Origin: Streptococcaceae bacterium AF77-01CM03A
GTDB lineage: Bacteria > Bacillota > Bacilli > Lactobacillales > Streptococcaceae
DNA: 64,000 bases
Direction of reading: 5' to 3'
NCBI GenBank assembly: GCA_027665725.1
Contig: JAQDDS010000001.1
Coordinates: 615,985 to 679,984 of the forward strand
In this document: positions 48,743 to 58,481 of the stretch, piece by piece
How the letters are laid out: every line of letters starts with the position of its first letter
Numbering within the stretch: the first letter of the stretch is position 1
Position numbers and translations under genes: made by a program
The notes under the pieces: generated by a model
The model's database searches: none
Told to the model about the DNA's origin: nothing
Seen by the model: only the letters and a program-made list of their open reading frames with translations

Positions 48743-49649
48743 AGTTTTTCTTTCCTCTTTCTTTCGTAATCAATTTAATCACACTGTTAAAGGCCAAACT
48801 CATCAAGAGCAATACTAAGGCTAGTGACCAAAGAACATTATTATCAACAGTTCCCATAACGGTATTACCAATTCCCATGGTCAATACAGATGTTAAAGTC
48901 GCTGCTGGTGTCGTCAATGAAGTTGGAACAACGGCTGAGTTACCGACAACCATCTGAATCGCAAGGGCTTCACCAAAAGCACGCGCCATTCCGAAAACCA
49001 CTGCAGTAAAAATACCTGAACGAGCAGCCTTCAAGGTCACACGCCAAATGGTTTGCCAACGAGTTGCTCCCATCGCTAAACTAGCTTCACGGTAGTGTCG
49101 AGGAACAGCACGCAGACTATCCGTTGTCATAAAGGTAACAGTTGGTAAAATCATGACAAAGAGAACGAAAATCCCTGATAAAATCCCAAAACCAGTACCA
49201 CCAAAGACAGTACGTACAAAAGGTACCACGACCTGCAAACCGATAAATCCATAAACTACTGAAGGAATCCCAACTAGGAGCTCGATAGCTGGTTGTAAAA
49301 TCTTAGCTCCTTTTGGTGATACTTCTGTCATAAAGACTGCCGCGCCAATGGCAAATGGTGTTGCAATCAAAGCTGATAGGATGGTAACAATAAAGGAACC
49401 TAGAATCATTGGAAGTGCACCAAATTGTTTTCCTGATGGATTCCAAGTTGCACCAAAGAGGAAATCAAAGATATTCACACCATTGACAAAGAAGGTAGAC
49501 AAACCTTTTTGAGCCACGAAAATCAAAATCATAGCAACAATGATAACAATCAAAGATAGGCAGGCAAAGGTTAGCCCTTTTCCTAATTTCTCAAGACGAG
49601 AGTTTTTTGAAGGAGAGAGCAATTTTTTAGATAATTCTTCTTGTTTCAT
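48732..49649 (-). CDS. pstC: Phosphate ABC transporter permease PstC
   Basis: A 305-residue permease with a basic N-terminus and six to seven hydrophobic segments. The cytoplasmic loop is REASLAMGATRWQTIWRVTL. It shares one base with pstS upstream and overlaps pstA, giving a tightly coupled SCA order. Confidence 0.96.
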   Translation of the reverse strand: MKQEELSKKLLSPSKNSRLEKLGKGLTFACLSLIVIIVAMILIFVAQKGLSTFFVNGVNIFDFLFGATWNPSGKQFGALPMILGSFIVTILSALIATPFAIGAAVFMTEVSPKGAKILQPAIELLVGIPSVVYGFIGLQVVVPFVRTVFGGTGFGILSGIFVLFVMILPTVTFMTTDSLRAVPRHYREASLAMGATRWQTIWRVTLKAARSGIFTAVVFGMARAFGEALAIQMVVGNSAVVPTSLTTPAATLTSVLTMGIGNTVMGTVDNNVLWSLALVLLLMSLAFNSVIKLITKERGKKNYAR

Positions 49650-50527
49650 TATTGACTCCCTTCTAGCGCTGTTACGGTACCTGCAGCATCTTTTTCAACC
49701 TTCATTTCTTTGATAGAAATATAGCCCATTCCTTTAACGATTCCGTTCTGAACTTCGTCTGAAAGAACAAAGTTTAAGAATTCAGCAACCAATTCATTTG
49801 GCTCACCAAGTGTATACATGTGTTCATAAGACCACAAAGGCCAATTATTAGTAGTTACATTCTCTGAAGTCGGTTCATAGCCATTAAGTTTGATTGTTCC
49901 AACAGAATCATCAACATAAGCAAATGCTAGGTAGGAAATAGCTCCAGGGGTTTGAGAAACGATTGATTTGACCATACCGTTTGAATCTTGTTCCTGACTT
50001 TGCACCGCTGACTGACCATTCATAATCACACTGTCAAAGGTCGCACGAGAACCTGAACTCGCAGCACGGTTGATAATAGAAATAGCTAGATCTTTCCCAC
50101 CAACTTCTTTCCAGTTGGTAATTTCTCCTGTAAAGATTTGTCGGAGCTGGTCTGTCGTTAGATTATCGACGTCTACTTCTTTATTGATAATAACAGCTAA
50201 TCCAGCAACAGCTACCTTATGATCGACCAAGGCTGAAGCATCAATACCGTCTTTTTCCTCAGCAAATACATCAGAGTTTCCAACATCTACTGCTCCCGAT
50301 TGAACCTGAGACAGTCCTGTACCAGATCCACCACCTTGAACATTGACTGTTTTACCAATGTGAGCTGACGCAAATTCATCAGCAGCTGCCTCGACTAAAG
50401 GTTGAAGGGCAGTTGAACCGACAGCCGTCATAGACTCTCCACGGTCAATCCAACTTGCACACCCTGCTAGCGAACCAGCAAGTAAAAGAGTTGCAAGAGA
50501 GATGGTGAGTTTTTTAAATTTTTTCAC
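49649..50527 (-). CDS. pstS: Phosphate ABC transporter substrate-binding lipoprotein PstS
   Basis: A 292-residue lipoprotein with lipobox SLAGCAS after a basic signal peptide. The phosphate-binding loops [37 protein letters not shown] and [12 protein letters not shown] are intact. The start codon is GTG with AAGGAG upstream. It leads the pst operon, which streptococci normally induce at low phosphate. Confidence 0.96.
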   Translation of the reverse strand: MKKFKKLTISLATLLLAGSLAGCASWIDRGESMTAVGSTALQPLVEAAADEFASAHIGKTVNVQGGGSGTGLSQVQSGAVDVGNSDVFAEEKDGIDASALVDHKVAVAGLAVIINKEVDVDNLTTDQLRQIFTGEITNWKEVGGKDLAISIINRAASSGSRATFDSVIMNGQSAVQSQEQDSNGMVKSIVSQTPGAISYLAFAYVDDSVGTIKLNGYEPTSENVTTNNWPLWSYEHMYTLGEPNELVAEFLNFVLSDEVQNGIVKGMGYISIKEMKVEKDAAGTVTALEGSQ

Positions 50528-50611
50528 TATTTGTCTCCTTGAAAATAATGATGAATAACCCGGATTTTCGCCCTTATTTTCTAATGTTTTTCACGAAAAA
50601 TCCATACTTCC

Positions 50612-50620
50612 ACTATAACA
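50612..50620 (-). promoter_or_regulatory. Extended -10 promoter of the pst operon
   Basis: TGTTATAGT on the minus strand, about 85 bases before the pstS GTG. No clear PhoP box was identified. Confidence 0.45.
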
Positions 50621-50637
50621 TAGAATACTGATTTTGA

Positions 50638-51951
50638 CTAGTTTTTTACCTTAAACCTCAAGCCCTTAGGGAAATAATTCTTCAAGGTATTTCCGGTGAC
50701 TTTAGCAAAGCCCAGACCATTCCCACCAACCAAAACTTGGTACCAACCATTTGGCAGAGTTTCAGCTAATTGGACGGTTTCACCAGCCACATATTTGACA
50801 AAGTCTTCTTGATGAATTTCAATTGATTGTTTGACTTGGCTTGGTTTTAAAGCTAATCCAAGTGCAAAGCTTGGTTCAAAACGTTTCTTCTTAAAAGTTC
50901 CGAGATGAAGACCATTACGAGCAATCTTAAGTTTACCCAAATCTGGTAAGACTTCTGGTAAGAGATAAAGTTGCTCCCCAAAAGCTTGTAAGACTCCAGT
51001 CAATTTTTCTTTTAAATGTTTCTCCTCAAAATCCTGCCATAAGGAAATCTGTTCTCGAGAGAGATTAGACTTAGATGGTTTGAATTTAGATGCCTCATTT
51101 TCCCCTCTAAATTGTAAATGAGCGACAAACTGTCCCTCTCCCTTAAAGTGATGGGGGTACATTCTAGCTGTCTCAGCTTGGTTGATTCCTTGTGACATAC
51201 CATTTATATGTTCTACTGGAATGAGTTCAAAGTCATAATTATCCATGAGCCAGTTAATGATTTCTTCGTTTTCTTCTGGCGCCCAAGTACAGGTCGAATA
51301 AACCAAACGACCACCATCAGCCAACATAGTAACCGCATCTGCTAAAATCTCACGTTGTAAACTAGCGCACTGGCTAGGATAATCGACACTCCAGTAATCC
51401 ATGGCATCAGGTTGTTTACGAAACATCCCTTCACCCGAGCATGGTGCATCTAGAACAATTAGGTCAAAATACCCTTTAAAAACCTTAGCTAAACGGTCTG
51501 CAGATTCATTAGTTACAACAACATTTGTCGCACCAAAACGTTCCATATTTTCAACCAGTATTTTTGCTCGCTTACTTGAAATTTCATTGGAAATGAGGAG
51601 CCCCTCACCTGCTAGATAGGCTGCCAATTGTGTCGATTTACCACCAGGTGCTGCTGCCAAATCCAAGACCTTCATGCCAGGACTTGGCTGAGCTACTTGC
51701 GCCACTATTTGTGCAGCCGGTTCTTGGGAATAGACTAGACCAGTTACATGCTCTGGAGACTTTCCAGAAACCTTACCATAGTAGCCCCAAGGTGTATTTG
51801 GAATAGCATCTGAAAAAGAAACTTGACTTTCTTTTAAGGGATTGACACGAAAAGCAGAAACGGCTTCATCATCAAAAGAGGCAAGAAAAGCTCTTGCCTC
51901 ATCTCCCAATATTGTTTCATATTTTTTTACAAATCCTTCTGGAAATTGCAT
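50638..51951 (-). CDS. rsmF: RsmF/RsmB-type 16S rRNA (cytosine-C5) methyltransferase
   Basis: A 437-residue NOL1/NOP2/sun-family enzyme. SAM-binding VLDLAAAPGGKSTQLA (about residue 105) is followed by the two catalytic cysteine motifs LDAPCSGEGMFRK and YSTCTWAPEENEE, and a C-terminal RNA-binding extension of about 110 residues. It methylates C5 of cytidines in 16S rRNA; which base is not certain from sequence. Seven bases separate it from the IMPase-like gene. Confidence 0.9.
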   Translation of the reverse strand: MQFPEGFVKKYETILGDEARAFLASFDDEAVSAFRVNPLKESQVSFSDAIPNTPWGYYGKVSGKSPEHVTGLVYSQEPAAQIVAQVAQPSPGMKVLDLAAAPGGKSTQLAAYLAGEGLLISNEISSKRAKILVENMERFGATNVVVTNESADRLAKVFKGYFDLIVLDAPCSGEGMFRKQPDAMDYWSVDYPSQCASLQREILADAVTMLADGGRLVYSTCTWAPEENEEIINWLMDNYDFELIPVEHINGMSQGINQAETARMYPHHFKGEGQFVAHLQFRGENEASKFKPSKSNLSREQISLWQDFEEKHLKEKLTGVLQAFGEQLYLLPEVLPDLGKLKIARNGLHLGTFKKKRFEPSFALGLALKPSQVKQSIEIHQEDFVKYVAGETVQLAETLPNGWYQVLVGGNGLGFAKVTGNTLKNYFPKGLRFKVKN

Positions 51952-51957
51952 GTAGGT

Positions 51958-52725
51958 TTATTTCCTTTCATAGATATAGGATTGAATCTCATCTTTCATC
52001 TCGACTGGCACCATCATAACGGCCTGCCGTGTTTTGAAATCAACTTCCTCACCAGCAATCGTAAGAACCTTATAACCTAAACTTTCACCTAGGATACTCG
52101 CTGCTGCATAATCCCAGGGTTGAAGATAAGTGATATAAGTTAAAAGTCGACCGGATAACACCTTTGCAAAACTAATCGCAGAGCTACCATAAACTCGTGT
52201 GCCAAGTGCAGCATTTCCCAATTCTGCCAAGCCCCATTCGTTGCTTTCTAGCATACCAGAATTACCAGCTACCAAAAATTCTCTCAAAGGTTTCTTTTTA
52301 AATGCTGGTAAAGGTTGATCATTACGACAGGGCGGAAAATCTCCTCCACCATGGTAGCAGTCACCTTTCATAACATCATAGATAATCCCAAATTTCCCAA
52401 CACCATCCTCAAAATAGGCTAGCATAACGGCAAAATCTTCACCTTGTGCAACGAAGTTGTTGGTCCCATCAATAGGATCGATAATCCAAACAGAACCTTG
52501 TCCTACTGTTGCACGCATACATCCTTCTTCTGCACAAAACAAATCATCTGGATAGCGAGAACGAATTTTCTCAATGAGTAAGGCTTGAACTTCTTTATCT
52601 AACTTAGTTACCAAATCTGTAGGGGAAGACTTTCTCTCAACATGGAGATCTTCTTTCATATGCTGGAGAATGTAATCCCCAGCTTCCCTGACAATTTCTT
52701 TGGCAAATGTAAATTTATTTTCCAA
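51958..52725 (-). CDS. Inositol monophosphatase family protein
   Basis: A 255-residue Mg-dependent phosphatase of the IMPase/CysQ/FBPase superfamily. The metal-binding motifs are CAEEGC near residue 68, [13 protein letters not shown] near 83, and [13 protein letters not shown] near 208. The best start is a TTG at 52725, giving the [12 protein letters not shown]-terminus I recall for pneumococcal homologues. An ATG 63 bases upstream would overlap UPF0223 by 74 bases and lacks a site. Substrate may be inositol phosphate, nucleotide phosphate or another small phosphate. Confidence 0.85.
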   Translation of the reverse strand: MENKFTFAKEIVREAGDYILQHMKEDLHVERKSSPTDLVTKLDKEVQALLIEKIRSRYPDDLFCAEEGCMRATVGQGSVWIIDPIDGTNNFVAQGEDFAVMLAYFEDGVGKFGIIYDVMKGDCYHGGGDFPPCRNDQPLPAFKKKPLREFLVAGNSGMLESNEWGLAELGNAALGTRVYGSSAISFAKVLSGRLLTYITYLQPWDYAAASILGESLGYKVLTIAGEEVDFKTRQAVMMVPVEMKDEIQSYIYERK

Positions 52726-52993
52726 GTGAAATCTTCCCTTCTCCTTTTTCTTTTGCCAATTGGACCGCACGGTAGAAAGAGTATCCACTCACTGATTCAA
52801 ATTCACGTCCCAAACGTTTTTCTTCGCTCTTGCTGGGAACAACTGATTTGAATACCTTGTAGGAATCTAATAGTTTCTTAGCATCTACCTGTGTCTCATA
52901 GGCAGCTTCAACATCATTAAAAAAAGAAAGCACTGAAGCAAGTTCTTCAGTGCTCCACGACAAATCTAGTGGGTAACTATACTGTTTATTCAT
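52715..52993 (-). CDS. UPF0223 family protein
   Basis: A 92-residue small helical protein matching the UPF0223 family by its [13 protein letters not shown] start, [10 protein letters not shown] and the [12 protein letters not shown]-terminal segment. Function is unknown in the family. It begins directly after the spx stop and overlaps the IMPase-like gene, so all are co-transcribed. Confidence 0.92.
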   Translation of the reverse strand: MNKQYSYPLDLSWSTEELASVLSFFNDVEAAYETQVDAKKLLDSYKVFKSVVPSKSEEKRLGREFESVSGYSFYRAVQLAKEKGEGKISLGK

Positions 52994-53395
52994 CTAATTA
53001 ATACCAGCTCTTAATGTAGCTTCTTTCAATTCTTGCTTACGGTAACTACGAGGAAGAAATGCACGAATCTCATCTTCATTAAAGCCAATCTGCATACGTT
53101 TATCATCAATGATGATAGGACGACGCAAAAGACTAGGGTATTGCTCAATTAAATTAAGCAACTCCGTCACCGAGATACTTTCCACATCGATATTTAACTT
53201 TTGGAAAATTTTTGAACGAGTTGAAATGATGTCATCGGTACCGTTTTCGGTCAAGGAAAGAATTTGTTGCAACTCTTTTCTTGATAAAGGACTGGTCATA
53301 ATGTTGTGCTCTTGGAAAGGGACTTTATGATTATCAAGCCAGGCCTTTGCCTTACGACATGATGTACAACTCGGTGATAAAAATAGTGTAATCAT
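52994..53395 (-). CDS. spx: Spx/ArsC-family redox-sensing regulator
   Basis: A 133-residue thioredoxin-fold protein that binds the RNA polymerase alpha C-terminal domain and redirects transcription under thiol stress. The redox switch CTSC is at residues 10-13 in LFLSPSCTSCRKAKAWL, and the C-terminal RRPIIIDDKRMQIGFNEDEI is conserved. The start was set at MITLFLS with AAAGAAGAG upstream. Streptococci carry two Spx paralogues; from gene position I suspect the SpxA2 type. Confidence 0.92.
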   Translation of the reverse strand: MITLFLSPSCTSCRKAKAWLDNHKVPFQEHNIMTSPLSRKELQQILSLTENGTDDIISTRSKIFQKLNIDVESISVTELLNLIEQYPSLLRRPIIIDDKRMQIGFNEDEIRAFLPRSYRKQELKEATLRAGIN

Positions 53396-53429
53396 GCTAT
53401 TCTCTTCTTTGCATACTTTTCTCACTCTA

Positions 53430-53435
53430 TTATAC
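53430..53435 (-). promoter_or_regulatory. Promoter -10 of the spx unit
   Basis: TATAAT on the minus strand, about 35 bases ahead of the spx ATG, after a T-rich stretch. Confidence 0.5.
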
Positions 53436-53468
53436 AAAAAAATAAAGCGCTTGACTAGTTATTTCCGT

Positions 53469-53504
53469 AAAAAAACCTATTTTTTCAAGAAAAATAGGTT
53501 TTTC
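53469..53504. terminator. Terminator after the TIGR01906 gene
   Basis: A perfect 14-bp stem AAAAACCTATTTTT with a CAAG loop; on the minus strand T7 follows it. Confidence 0.88.
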
Positions 53505-53533
53505 GCACATTCTTTTAAAACATTTTTATGCAT

Positions 53534-54166
53534 TTATTCTCTTTTTGGTAATTTTTTCCAACTTAAAAGATAAACGAATCCAAAAATCAACTCATACAAG
53601 CAGAAAAATAGGAGAAAGGCATGCAGGAAAAAGTCCTCTGGTAGAATAAGAATGACTGGGTCTTTTGCTGGATCAAAAAGCCAAGTATCATCACCTACAA
53701 ATAGAATTTGATGAAATAAAGTAAAGAATTGTTCAAATCCAATGAAAACACCAACTAAACCAAGAACCAAAGGTAGAGATAGCATAATCAAGAGACCTCT
53801 GCAATATAGAGACAGAAAACCTTTCTGAATGACTTGCTTCCAAAAAAGATAAAAAATCGGTAGGGTAACTATCGCTACTCCTTGTGCTAGGTGAAAGAGT
53901 CCCTTAACAACCGCAAAATGGTGGATGCCAGAAGCAGACGAAGGAAAATCTGGCATTTTCAATGCTTGATTCAATGGATTGGTCAAATAATCCATCAACA
54001 CATTAAAATTATCTTGGATGGTCTGAGGTTGGACATGAACACGGCTAGTCAAGTTTAACCAAGAAATTTCCAGAGGATAAAGAAACCAAGCTAGATAAAT
54101 GGTCAATAAAATAGAAAGCGAAAGGAGGAAAAGGAGACTTCCTCCAAAAATTAATTTAGTTTTCAT
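53534..54166 (-). CDS. TIGR01906 family membrane protein
   Basis: A 210-residue membrane protein of four hydrophobic segments (about residues 5-30, 85-108, 122-145 and 178-200) with an extracellular loop containing [11 protein letters not shown], typical of this lactobacillales-restricted family of unknown function. It overlaps the NagD-type HAD gene by 11 bases. Confidence 0.85.
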   Translation of the reverse strand: MKTKLIFGGSLLFLLSLSILLTIYLAWFLYPLEISWLNLTSRVHVQPQTIQDNFNVLMDYLTNPLNQALKMPDFPSSASGIHHFAVVKGLFHLAQGVAIVTLPIFYLFWKQVIQKGFLSLYCRGLLIMLSLPLVLGLVGVFIGFEQFFTLFHQILFVGDDTWLFDPAKDPVILILPEDFFLHAFLLFFCLYELIFGFVYLLSWKKLPKRE

Positions 54167-54929
54167 CGAAATTCCACTCCGCTAGACTTGAGAGAACATG
54201 GGTTGGAGCGATTGGTAGGTCTGCTACTTCTTCAGGTTTCGTAAATCCTGTCGTAACCAAAAGGCTAGGAATTCCATTATCAATACCAGCACGAATATCA
54301 GTCAGGTAATTATCGCCCACCATGACAATTTCTTGGCGCTCAAGTCCTAGGTGTTCAACAGCTTTGTCCATAATAATCGCACTAGGTTTTCCAATATAAA
54401 CTGGTTTTACGCGGGTTGCTGCTTCGAGCAGAGTAACTAGAGAACCAGCACCTGGTAAAAGGCCTCGTTCCGTTGGGATGTTCAAATCTGGGTTGGTGCC
54501 GATAAAATGAGCACCTTTATGAATAGCTAGGGTTGCTGTAGCAAATTTTTCATAGTCTACTTGCCAGTCCAAACCAACGACCACATAGGCTGGATTTTCT
54601 TTATCTTCAACGTAGCCTGCTACTTGAATGGCTTCATTGAGCCCTGCTTCTCCAATCACATAAACAGTCTTTTCAAGACCTAAATCATTCATGTAATCAA
54701 TTGTCGCTAAGGTTGCAGTATAGATTGTCGATACAGGCGTGTCAATATTAAACTGATTGGCCAACATCTCTTGGACACTTTCAGGTGTACGAGTGGTGTT
54801 ATTTGTTACAAAGAGATAAGGAATCTCTCTTTTTTGCAACTCGTGAACAAAAGCTTCTCCCGCTGGGATTCTATCTTTTCCCTTGTATATTGTTCCGTCT
54901 AAATCAATTAAATAGCCTTTATAAGTCAT
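54156..54929 (-). CDS. NagD/TIGR01457-type HAD phosphatase
   Basis: A 257-residue HAD subfamily IIA enzyme. Motif I is [14 protein letters not shown], motif [14 protein letters not shown], the Lys of motif III lies in [13 protein letters not shown] and motif IV is [13 protein letters not shown]. Enzymes of this type hydrolyse nucleotide or sugar phosphates; the true substrate is unclear. It shares a transcript with the acyl-ACP thioesterase (10-base gap). Confidence 0.92.
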   Translation of the reverse strand: MTYKGYLIDLDGTIYKGKDRIPAGEAFVHELQKREIPYLFVTNNTTRTPESVQEMLANQFNIDTPVSTIYTATLATIDYMNDLGLEKTVYVIGEAGLNEAIQVAGYVEDKENPAYVVVGLDWQVDYEKFATATLAIHKGAHFIGTNPDLNIPTERGLLPGAGSLVTLLEAATRVKPVYIGKPSAIIMDKAVEHLGLERQEIVMVGDNYLTDIRAGIDNGIPSLLVTTGFTKPEEVADLPIAPTHVLSSLAEWNFDEN

Positions 54930-54939
54930 ATATTACTTT

Positions 54940-55677
54940 CTAATCTGTGTTAATTTCTTGCCAAATTATCTTTGCCTGAGCATTGATATCGCCATCACTT
55001 GTGACTTGGTGATTGCTTTCTAGTTGATTCAATTGGTAACTAGAAGTGATCATGCCACCTGGTCGAACTTCCTTGACATATTTGAGGTTGATTTTTTTAG
55101 GAATATGATTGGTTAGGAAATCTGCCCCCATGACCTCAAAAATCCAGTCTAGGTATTTGCTATTATTGACGTGGCCATTCATATCCAAGTCATAAAAACG
55201 AACGTGGTAGTCTTTTCTAATCGCTTCTTCCAAATCTGCATATTTTGGCCCACGAAGGAGTTTCTTAGAAAACTCAGATTGATAAGGGGCGACAATTTCT
55301 GGTTCTACAGGATGAACCTTTCGACTATCACGATCCATAAGGACAAAGGTAGCTACCATGCGAATGATTTCTTGACCATCTTCATCATAAATAGTAAATC
55401 GGCGGTAGCAAAATAGACGATTGTAGGTCAAGGCTTCTGTTTCGATGGTAATTTCCTCAGCAAAACGAGGAAGTCTAATCACATCGATATCATAATCGGT
55501 GATAATCCAGACTAGATTATACTGTTCTAAAACATCCTTGTCACTCACTCCAAGTTCAATTGATTGCATTCCTGATACTTGCAGGGACAACAAAATAACA
55601 TCTGGCAACTTGATATGGCCATTCATGTCAGCCATATCAAAAGGAATTTTCATCTTCATTTGATAAGTTAAGCCCAT
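54940..55677 (-). CDS. Acyl-ACP thioesterase
   Basis: A 245-residue protein with two hot-dog folds like the plant FatA/FatB thioesterases. The first fold has FDMADMNGHIKLPD, the second RFYDLDMNGHVNNSKYLDWIF with the Asn-His catalytic pair. It releases fatty acids from acyl-ACP, adjusting chain length or recycling. It sits four bases after hemW on the same strand. Confidence 0.92.
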   Translation of the reverse strand: MGLTYQMKMKIPFDMADMNGHIKLPDVILLSLQVSGMQSIELGVSDKDVLEQYNLVWIITDYDIDVIRLPRFAEEITIETEALTYNRLFCYRRFTIYDEDGQEIIRMVATFVLMDRDSRKVHPVEPEIVAPYQSEFSKKLLRGPKYADLEEAIRKDYHVRFYDLDMNGHVNNSKYLDWIFEVMGADFLTNHIPKKINLKYVKEVRPGGMITSSYQLNQLESNHQVTSDGDINAQAKIIWQEINTD

Positions 55678-55681
55678 AATT

Positions 55682-56812
55682 CTACTCCAATATAAATCGT
55701 TCTGCTACTGTATCTCCTAAAAAGAGACCTTTTTTTGTCATTCGTATTTGTTGACCTTCTACTTGTAAAAGACCTTGATGGCACAAATCTCTTACAACTT
55801 GACCATATAAATCTTCAAAAGATGTGCCAAATTTTTCTTCGAATCTTACTTTTGAAACTCCAGACTTCTTGCGAAGGCCGAGAAACATCTCTTCTTCCAT
55901 TTGCTCCCTTTGACTCAGGTGTTCTTCGTTAATACGAGCATTCCCCTCTTCTACCGCCTTTAAATAATGACGAATCGGCCCATGGTTTTTATAGCGAACA
56001 CCATTGACGTAACCAGAAGCACCAGCACCTATACCATAATACTCAGAATTATCCCAATACATGAGGTTATGACGACTTTCAAAACCTGGTTTTGAAAAAT
56101 TTGAAATTTCGTAATGCTCAAAGCCAGCTCTTTCTAGTTCGGCAATGATATATTCAAACATCTCAGCTTCTAATTCTTCCTTAGGAAGAGGTAATTTCCC
56201 TCGTCTCATACGATTCATAAAGACCGTATGATTTTCTAAAATCAAACTATAAAGGCTCATATGAGGAATATCAAGAGCGATTGCCTTAGCCACATTTTCC
56301 TTGACCTGGTCCATTGTCTGGCCAGGAAGAGCGTAGATCAAGTCAATGGAAATATTATCAAATCCTGCTAACTTGAGACGATCAATATTCTCATAGATAT
56401 CTTTCTCCAAATGACTACGACCAATCTTTTTCAGCATTTTATCATCAAATGTTTGCACACCCAGTGAGACACGATTGACAGCTGAATTCTTTAAAACTGA
56501 AATCTTATCCTCATCCAAATCTCCAGGATTGGCTTCAATGGTCAGCTCCTCTAAAACTGATAAATCTAATTCTCTAGTTAGACCATCCAATAAAGTTTCC
56601 AATTGTCGGGCTGACAAGGCTGTCGGTGTCCCACCTCCAATATAGAGAGTACGTAACTTCTGAATGTCATAAGAATGAAATTCTTGCACTAGATGCTCTA
56701 GATAGCTGTCTACTGGTTGATTTTTAATAAAGACCTTTGAAAAGTCACAATAATAACAGATTTGTGTGCAAAATGGAATGTGCACGTAAGCTGATGTTGG
56801 TTTCTTCTGCAT
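55682..56812 (-). CDS. hemW: Radical SAM heme chaperone HemW
   Basis: A 376-residue radical SAM protein. The cluster motif is CTQICYYC near the N-terminus (CX3CX2C), followed by YIGGGTPTALSARQ and EANPGDLD. The family was long called oxygen-independent coproporphyrinogen oxidase, but such proteins bind heme and lack that activity. Streptococci of this group make no heme, so the role is unclear. The start was set at MQKKPTSAYVHIPFC; a -10 box ends seven bases upstream and no ribosome-binding site is seen. Confidence 0.92.
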   Translation of the reverse strand: MQKKPTSAYVHIPFCTQICYYCDFSKVFIKNQPVDSYLEHLVQEFHSYDIQKLRTLYIGGGTPTALSARQLETLLDGLTRELDLSVLEELTIEANPGDLDEDKISVLKNSAVNRVSLGVQTFDDKMLKKIGRSHLEKDIYENIDRLKLAGFDNISIDLIYALPGQTMDQVKENVAKAIALDIPHMSLYSLILENHTVFMNRMRRGKLPLPKEELEAEMFEYIIAELERAGFEHYEISNFSKPGFESRHNLMYWDNSEYYGIGAGASGYVNGVRYKNHGPIRHYLKAVEEGNARINEEHLSQREQMEEEMFLGLRKKSGVSKVRFEEKFGTSFEDLYGQVVRDLCHQGLLQVEGQQIRMTKKGLFLGDTVAERFILE

Positions 56813-56819
56813 AGTATTT

Positions 56820-56828
56820 ATTATACCA
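56820..56828 (-). promoter_or_regulatory. Extended -10 promoter of hemW, probably leaderless
   Basis: TGGTATAAT on the minus strand, then AAATACT, then the ATG. This copies the ylxM arrangement and leaves no room for a ribosome-binding site. Confidence 0.68.
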
Positions 56829-56843
56829 CAAAGACTTCCCTCA

Positions 56844-56892
56844 AGAAAAAAATCACCATCTCCAACTCTAAGGGAATCAAAAATGGTGATTT
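56844..56892 (-). terminator. Terminator after the YtxH gene
   Basis: A stem AATCACCAT/ATGGTGATT with a 22-base interior is followed by T-rich sequence on the minus strand, just ahead of the hemW promoter. Confidence 0.75.
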
Positions 56893-56897
56893 CTATT

Positions 56898-57293
56898 TTA
56901 ATCTTCTTCGATTTCGATGATGATTTCTTGACCGTCTTCTGGATCTTCAACAACTACTTTTTCTTCCAATTGTTCCTTGAGATTGTTCAAGGTCTCTTTT
57001 GAAGCTTCAGTCGCTTGTTGAGCTAAAGATTTAGATTTTTCAAGAACTGAATCCAAGGTAATTTCGCCTGATTCTACTTGTTCTTTTGTCTTTAGAACAA
57101 AATCTCTGGTTTGTTCTTTGACTTCTGTCAATTTTTCGATTGCTTGTTCCTTAGCATATTCTGGATCTTCTCTCAGATCTTCAATAAAGTCTTGTGCCTG
57201 ACTAGTAACACGTTTCCCTTTTTCACTTGTTAGAAACAAGGCAACAGCCACACCTGAAACAGTTCCTAAAAGGATTGATGATAATTTACCCAT
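56898..57293 (-). CDS. YtxH domain-containing protein
   Basis: A 131-residue protein with one N-terminal hydrophobic segment (residues 5-22, SSILLGTVSGVAVALFL) and a long charged helical region (about 30-110) ending in a very acidic tail. This is the YtxH general-stress pattern. Last gene of the hprK-lgt unit, 14 bases after the DUF948 gene with which it usually pairs. Confidence 0.88.
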   Translation of the reverse strand: MGKLSSILLGTVSGVAVALFLTSEKGKRVTSQAQDFIEDLREDPEYAKEQAIEKLTEVKEQTRDFVLKTKEQVESGEITLDSVLEKSKSLAQQATEASKETLNNLKEQLEEKVVVEDPEDGQEIIIEIEED

Positions 57294-57307
57294 GAGTTAT
57301 CTCCTTT

Positions 57308-57691
57308 TTATTTTTTAAAAAATTTACTTGCAATACGAACAGCAGATAAGCCTGCACTAGTCTTTAATGTTTTTGAACCTGCAGATGATGCTTTTTTACT
57401 CAAGACACGAGCCTGCTCATTTAAGTCAGAGACAGAAACAGAAAGGTCTGCAACTGCTGTAAAGAGTGGATCAATGGTTGCAACTTTGATATTGATATCA
57501 TCAGCAAGAACATTGACCTTGGCAAGAAGTTCGTTTGTGTGATGTAAAGTAACATTTACATCTGAAGTTAGCGTTTTAACAGTATTTTCTGTTTCATCGA
57601 TTACACGTCCAACTTTTTGAAGGGTAATAATCAAATAAACTATAAATACAATCAAGGCAATAGCCACAATAATATAAGCAACTTCTAACAT
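57308..57691 (-). CDS. DUF948 domain-containing protein
   Basis: A 127-residue protein with one N-terminal membrane segment (3-22) and a helical region containing VIDETENTVKTL and LADDINIKVATIDPLF. Members of this family, often next to YtxH, are of unknown function, possibly cell-envelope stress related. It starts one base after lgt. Confidence 0.88.
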   Translation of the reverse strand: MLEVAYIIVAIALIVFIVYLIITLQKVGRVIDETENTVKTLTSDVNVTLHHTNELLAKVNVLADDINIKVATIDPLFTAVADLSVSVSDLNEQARVLSKKASSAGSKTLKTSAGLSAVRIASKFFKK

Positions 57692-57692
57692 T

Positions 57693-58481
57693 TTAATTCT
57701 CCTTTTTTACATTATAAAATGGTGCTTTTTTCCGATTTTGATAAACGATAATATAAATACCAAGTCCAATTAATAGAACAGACAACCACTGAGATACTCG
57801 AAGTCCAAAGAACATGAGACTATCTGTACGCATACCCTCAATAATCATACGTCCAAAACCATACCAAATTAAGTAAAAGGCTGTGATATGTCCACGACGA
57901 ATACCATTTAATCGGCGTCTAAAAATAATAATTAAAGCAAAACCAATCAGGTTCCAGATAGATTCGTATAGAAAGGTTGGTTGACGATAGGAGCCATCAA
58001 TATACATCTGATTCTTAATGAAACTAGGCAAGTAGTCAAGACTCTCTACAACTGCACCGTAAGCTTCTTGGTTAAAGAAGTTCCCCCAACGTCCTAGACT
58101 CTGCGCAATCATAACGCTCGGAGCCGCAATATCCAAGAAATCCCAGGTATTGATTAATTTACGGTCAGCGAAAATATAAAGTACAATCGCTCCGGTAATT
58201 AGACCGCCGTAAATCGCAAGACCACCATTCCATATAGCAAAGATTTCTCCAATATGTTGACTATAATAGTCAAACTTAAAGATGACATAGTAGAGTCTTG
58301 CACCAATAATGGACAGAGGAAAGGCTATTAGTATAAAGTCAATAATATCATCAGATAAAATTTTCTTTTTGGGTGCTTCTCTCATTGCAAGAAGAACTGC
58401 TAGCATTAATCCAGATACAATGCAGATAGCATACCAGCGAACAGCAAAGGGACCTATTTGAAAAGCAACTGGATCAATCAT
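57693..58481 (-). CDS. lgt: Prolipoprotein diacylglyceryl transferase
   Basis: A 262-residue membrane enzyme with seven hydrophobic segments that transfers diacylglycerol to the lipobox cysteine, the first step of lipoprotein maturation. The hallmark [15 protein letters not shown] is near residue 130 and [15 protein letters not shown] early motif IIGARLYYV near 60. The start was set at [12 protein letters not shown]. It overlaps hprK by eight bases, a conserved hprK-lgt pairing. Confidence 0.96.
   Translation of the reverse strand: MIDPVAFQIGPFAVRWYAICIVSGLMLAVLLAMREAPKKKILSDDIIDFILIAFPLSIIGARLYYVIFKFDYYSQHIGEIFAIWNGGLAIYGGLITGAIVLYIFADRKLINTWDFLDIAAPSVMIAQSLGRWGNFFNQEAYGAVVESLDYLPSFIKNQMYIDGSYRQPTFLYESIWNLIGFALIIIFRRRLNGIRRGHITAFYLIWYGFGRMIIEGMRTDSLMFFGLRVSQWLSVLLIGLGIYIIVYQNRKKAPFYNVKKEN

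Noticed and set aside
56813..56953. The 47-residue N-terminal extension of HemW
   Set aside because: It reads through the YtxH terminator and the -10 box, so it is upstream of the transcript start.
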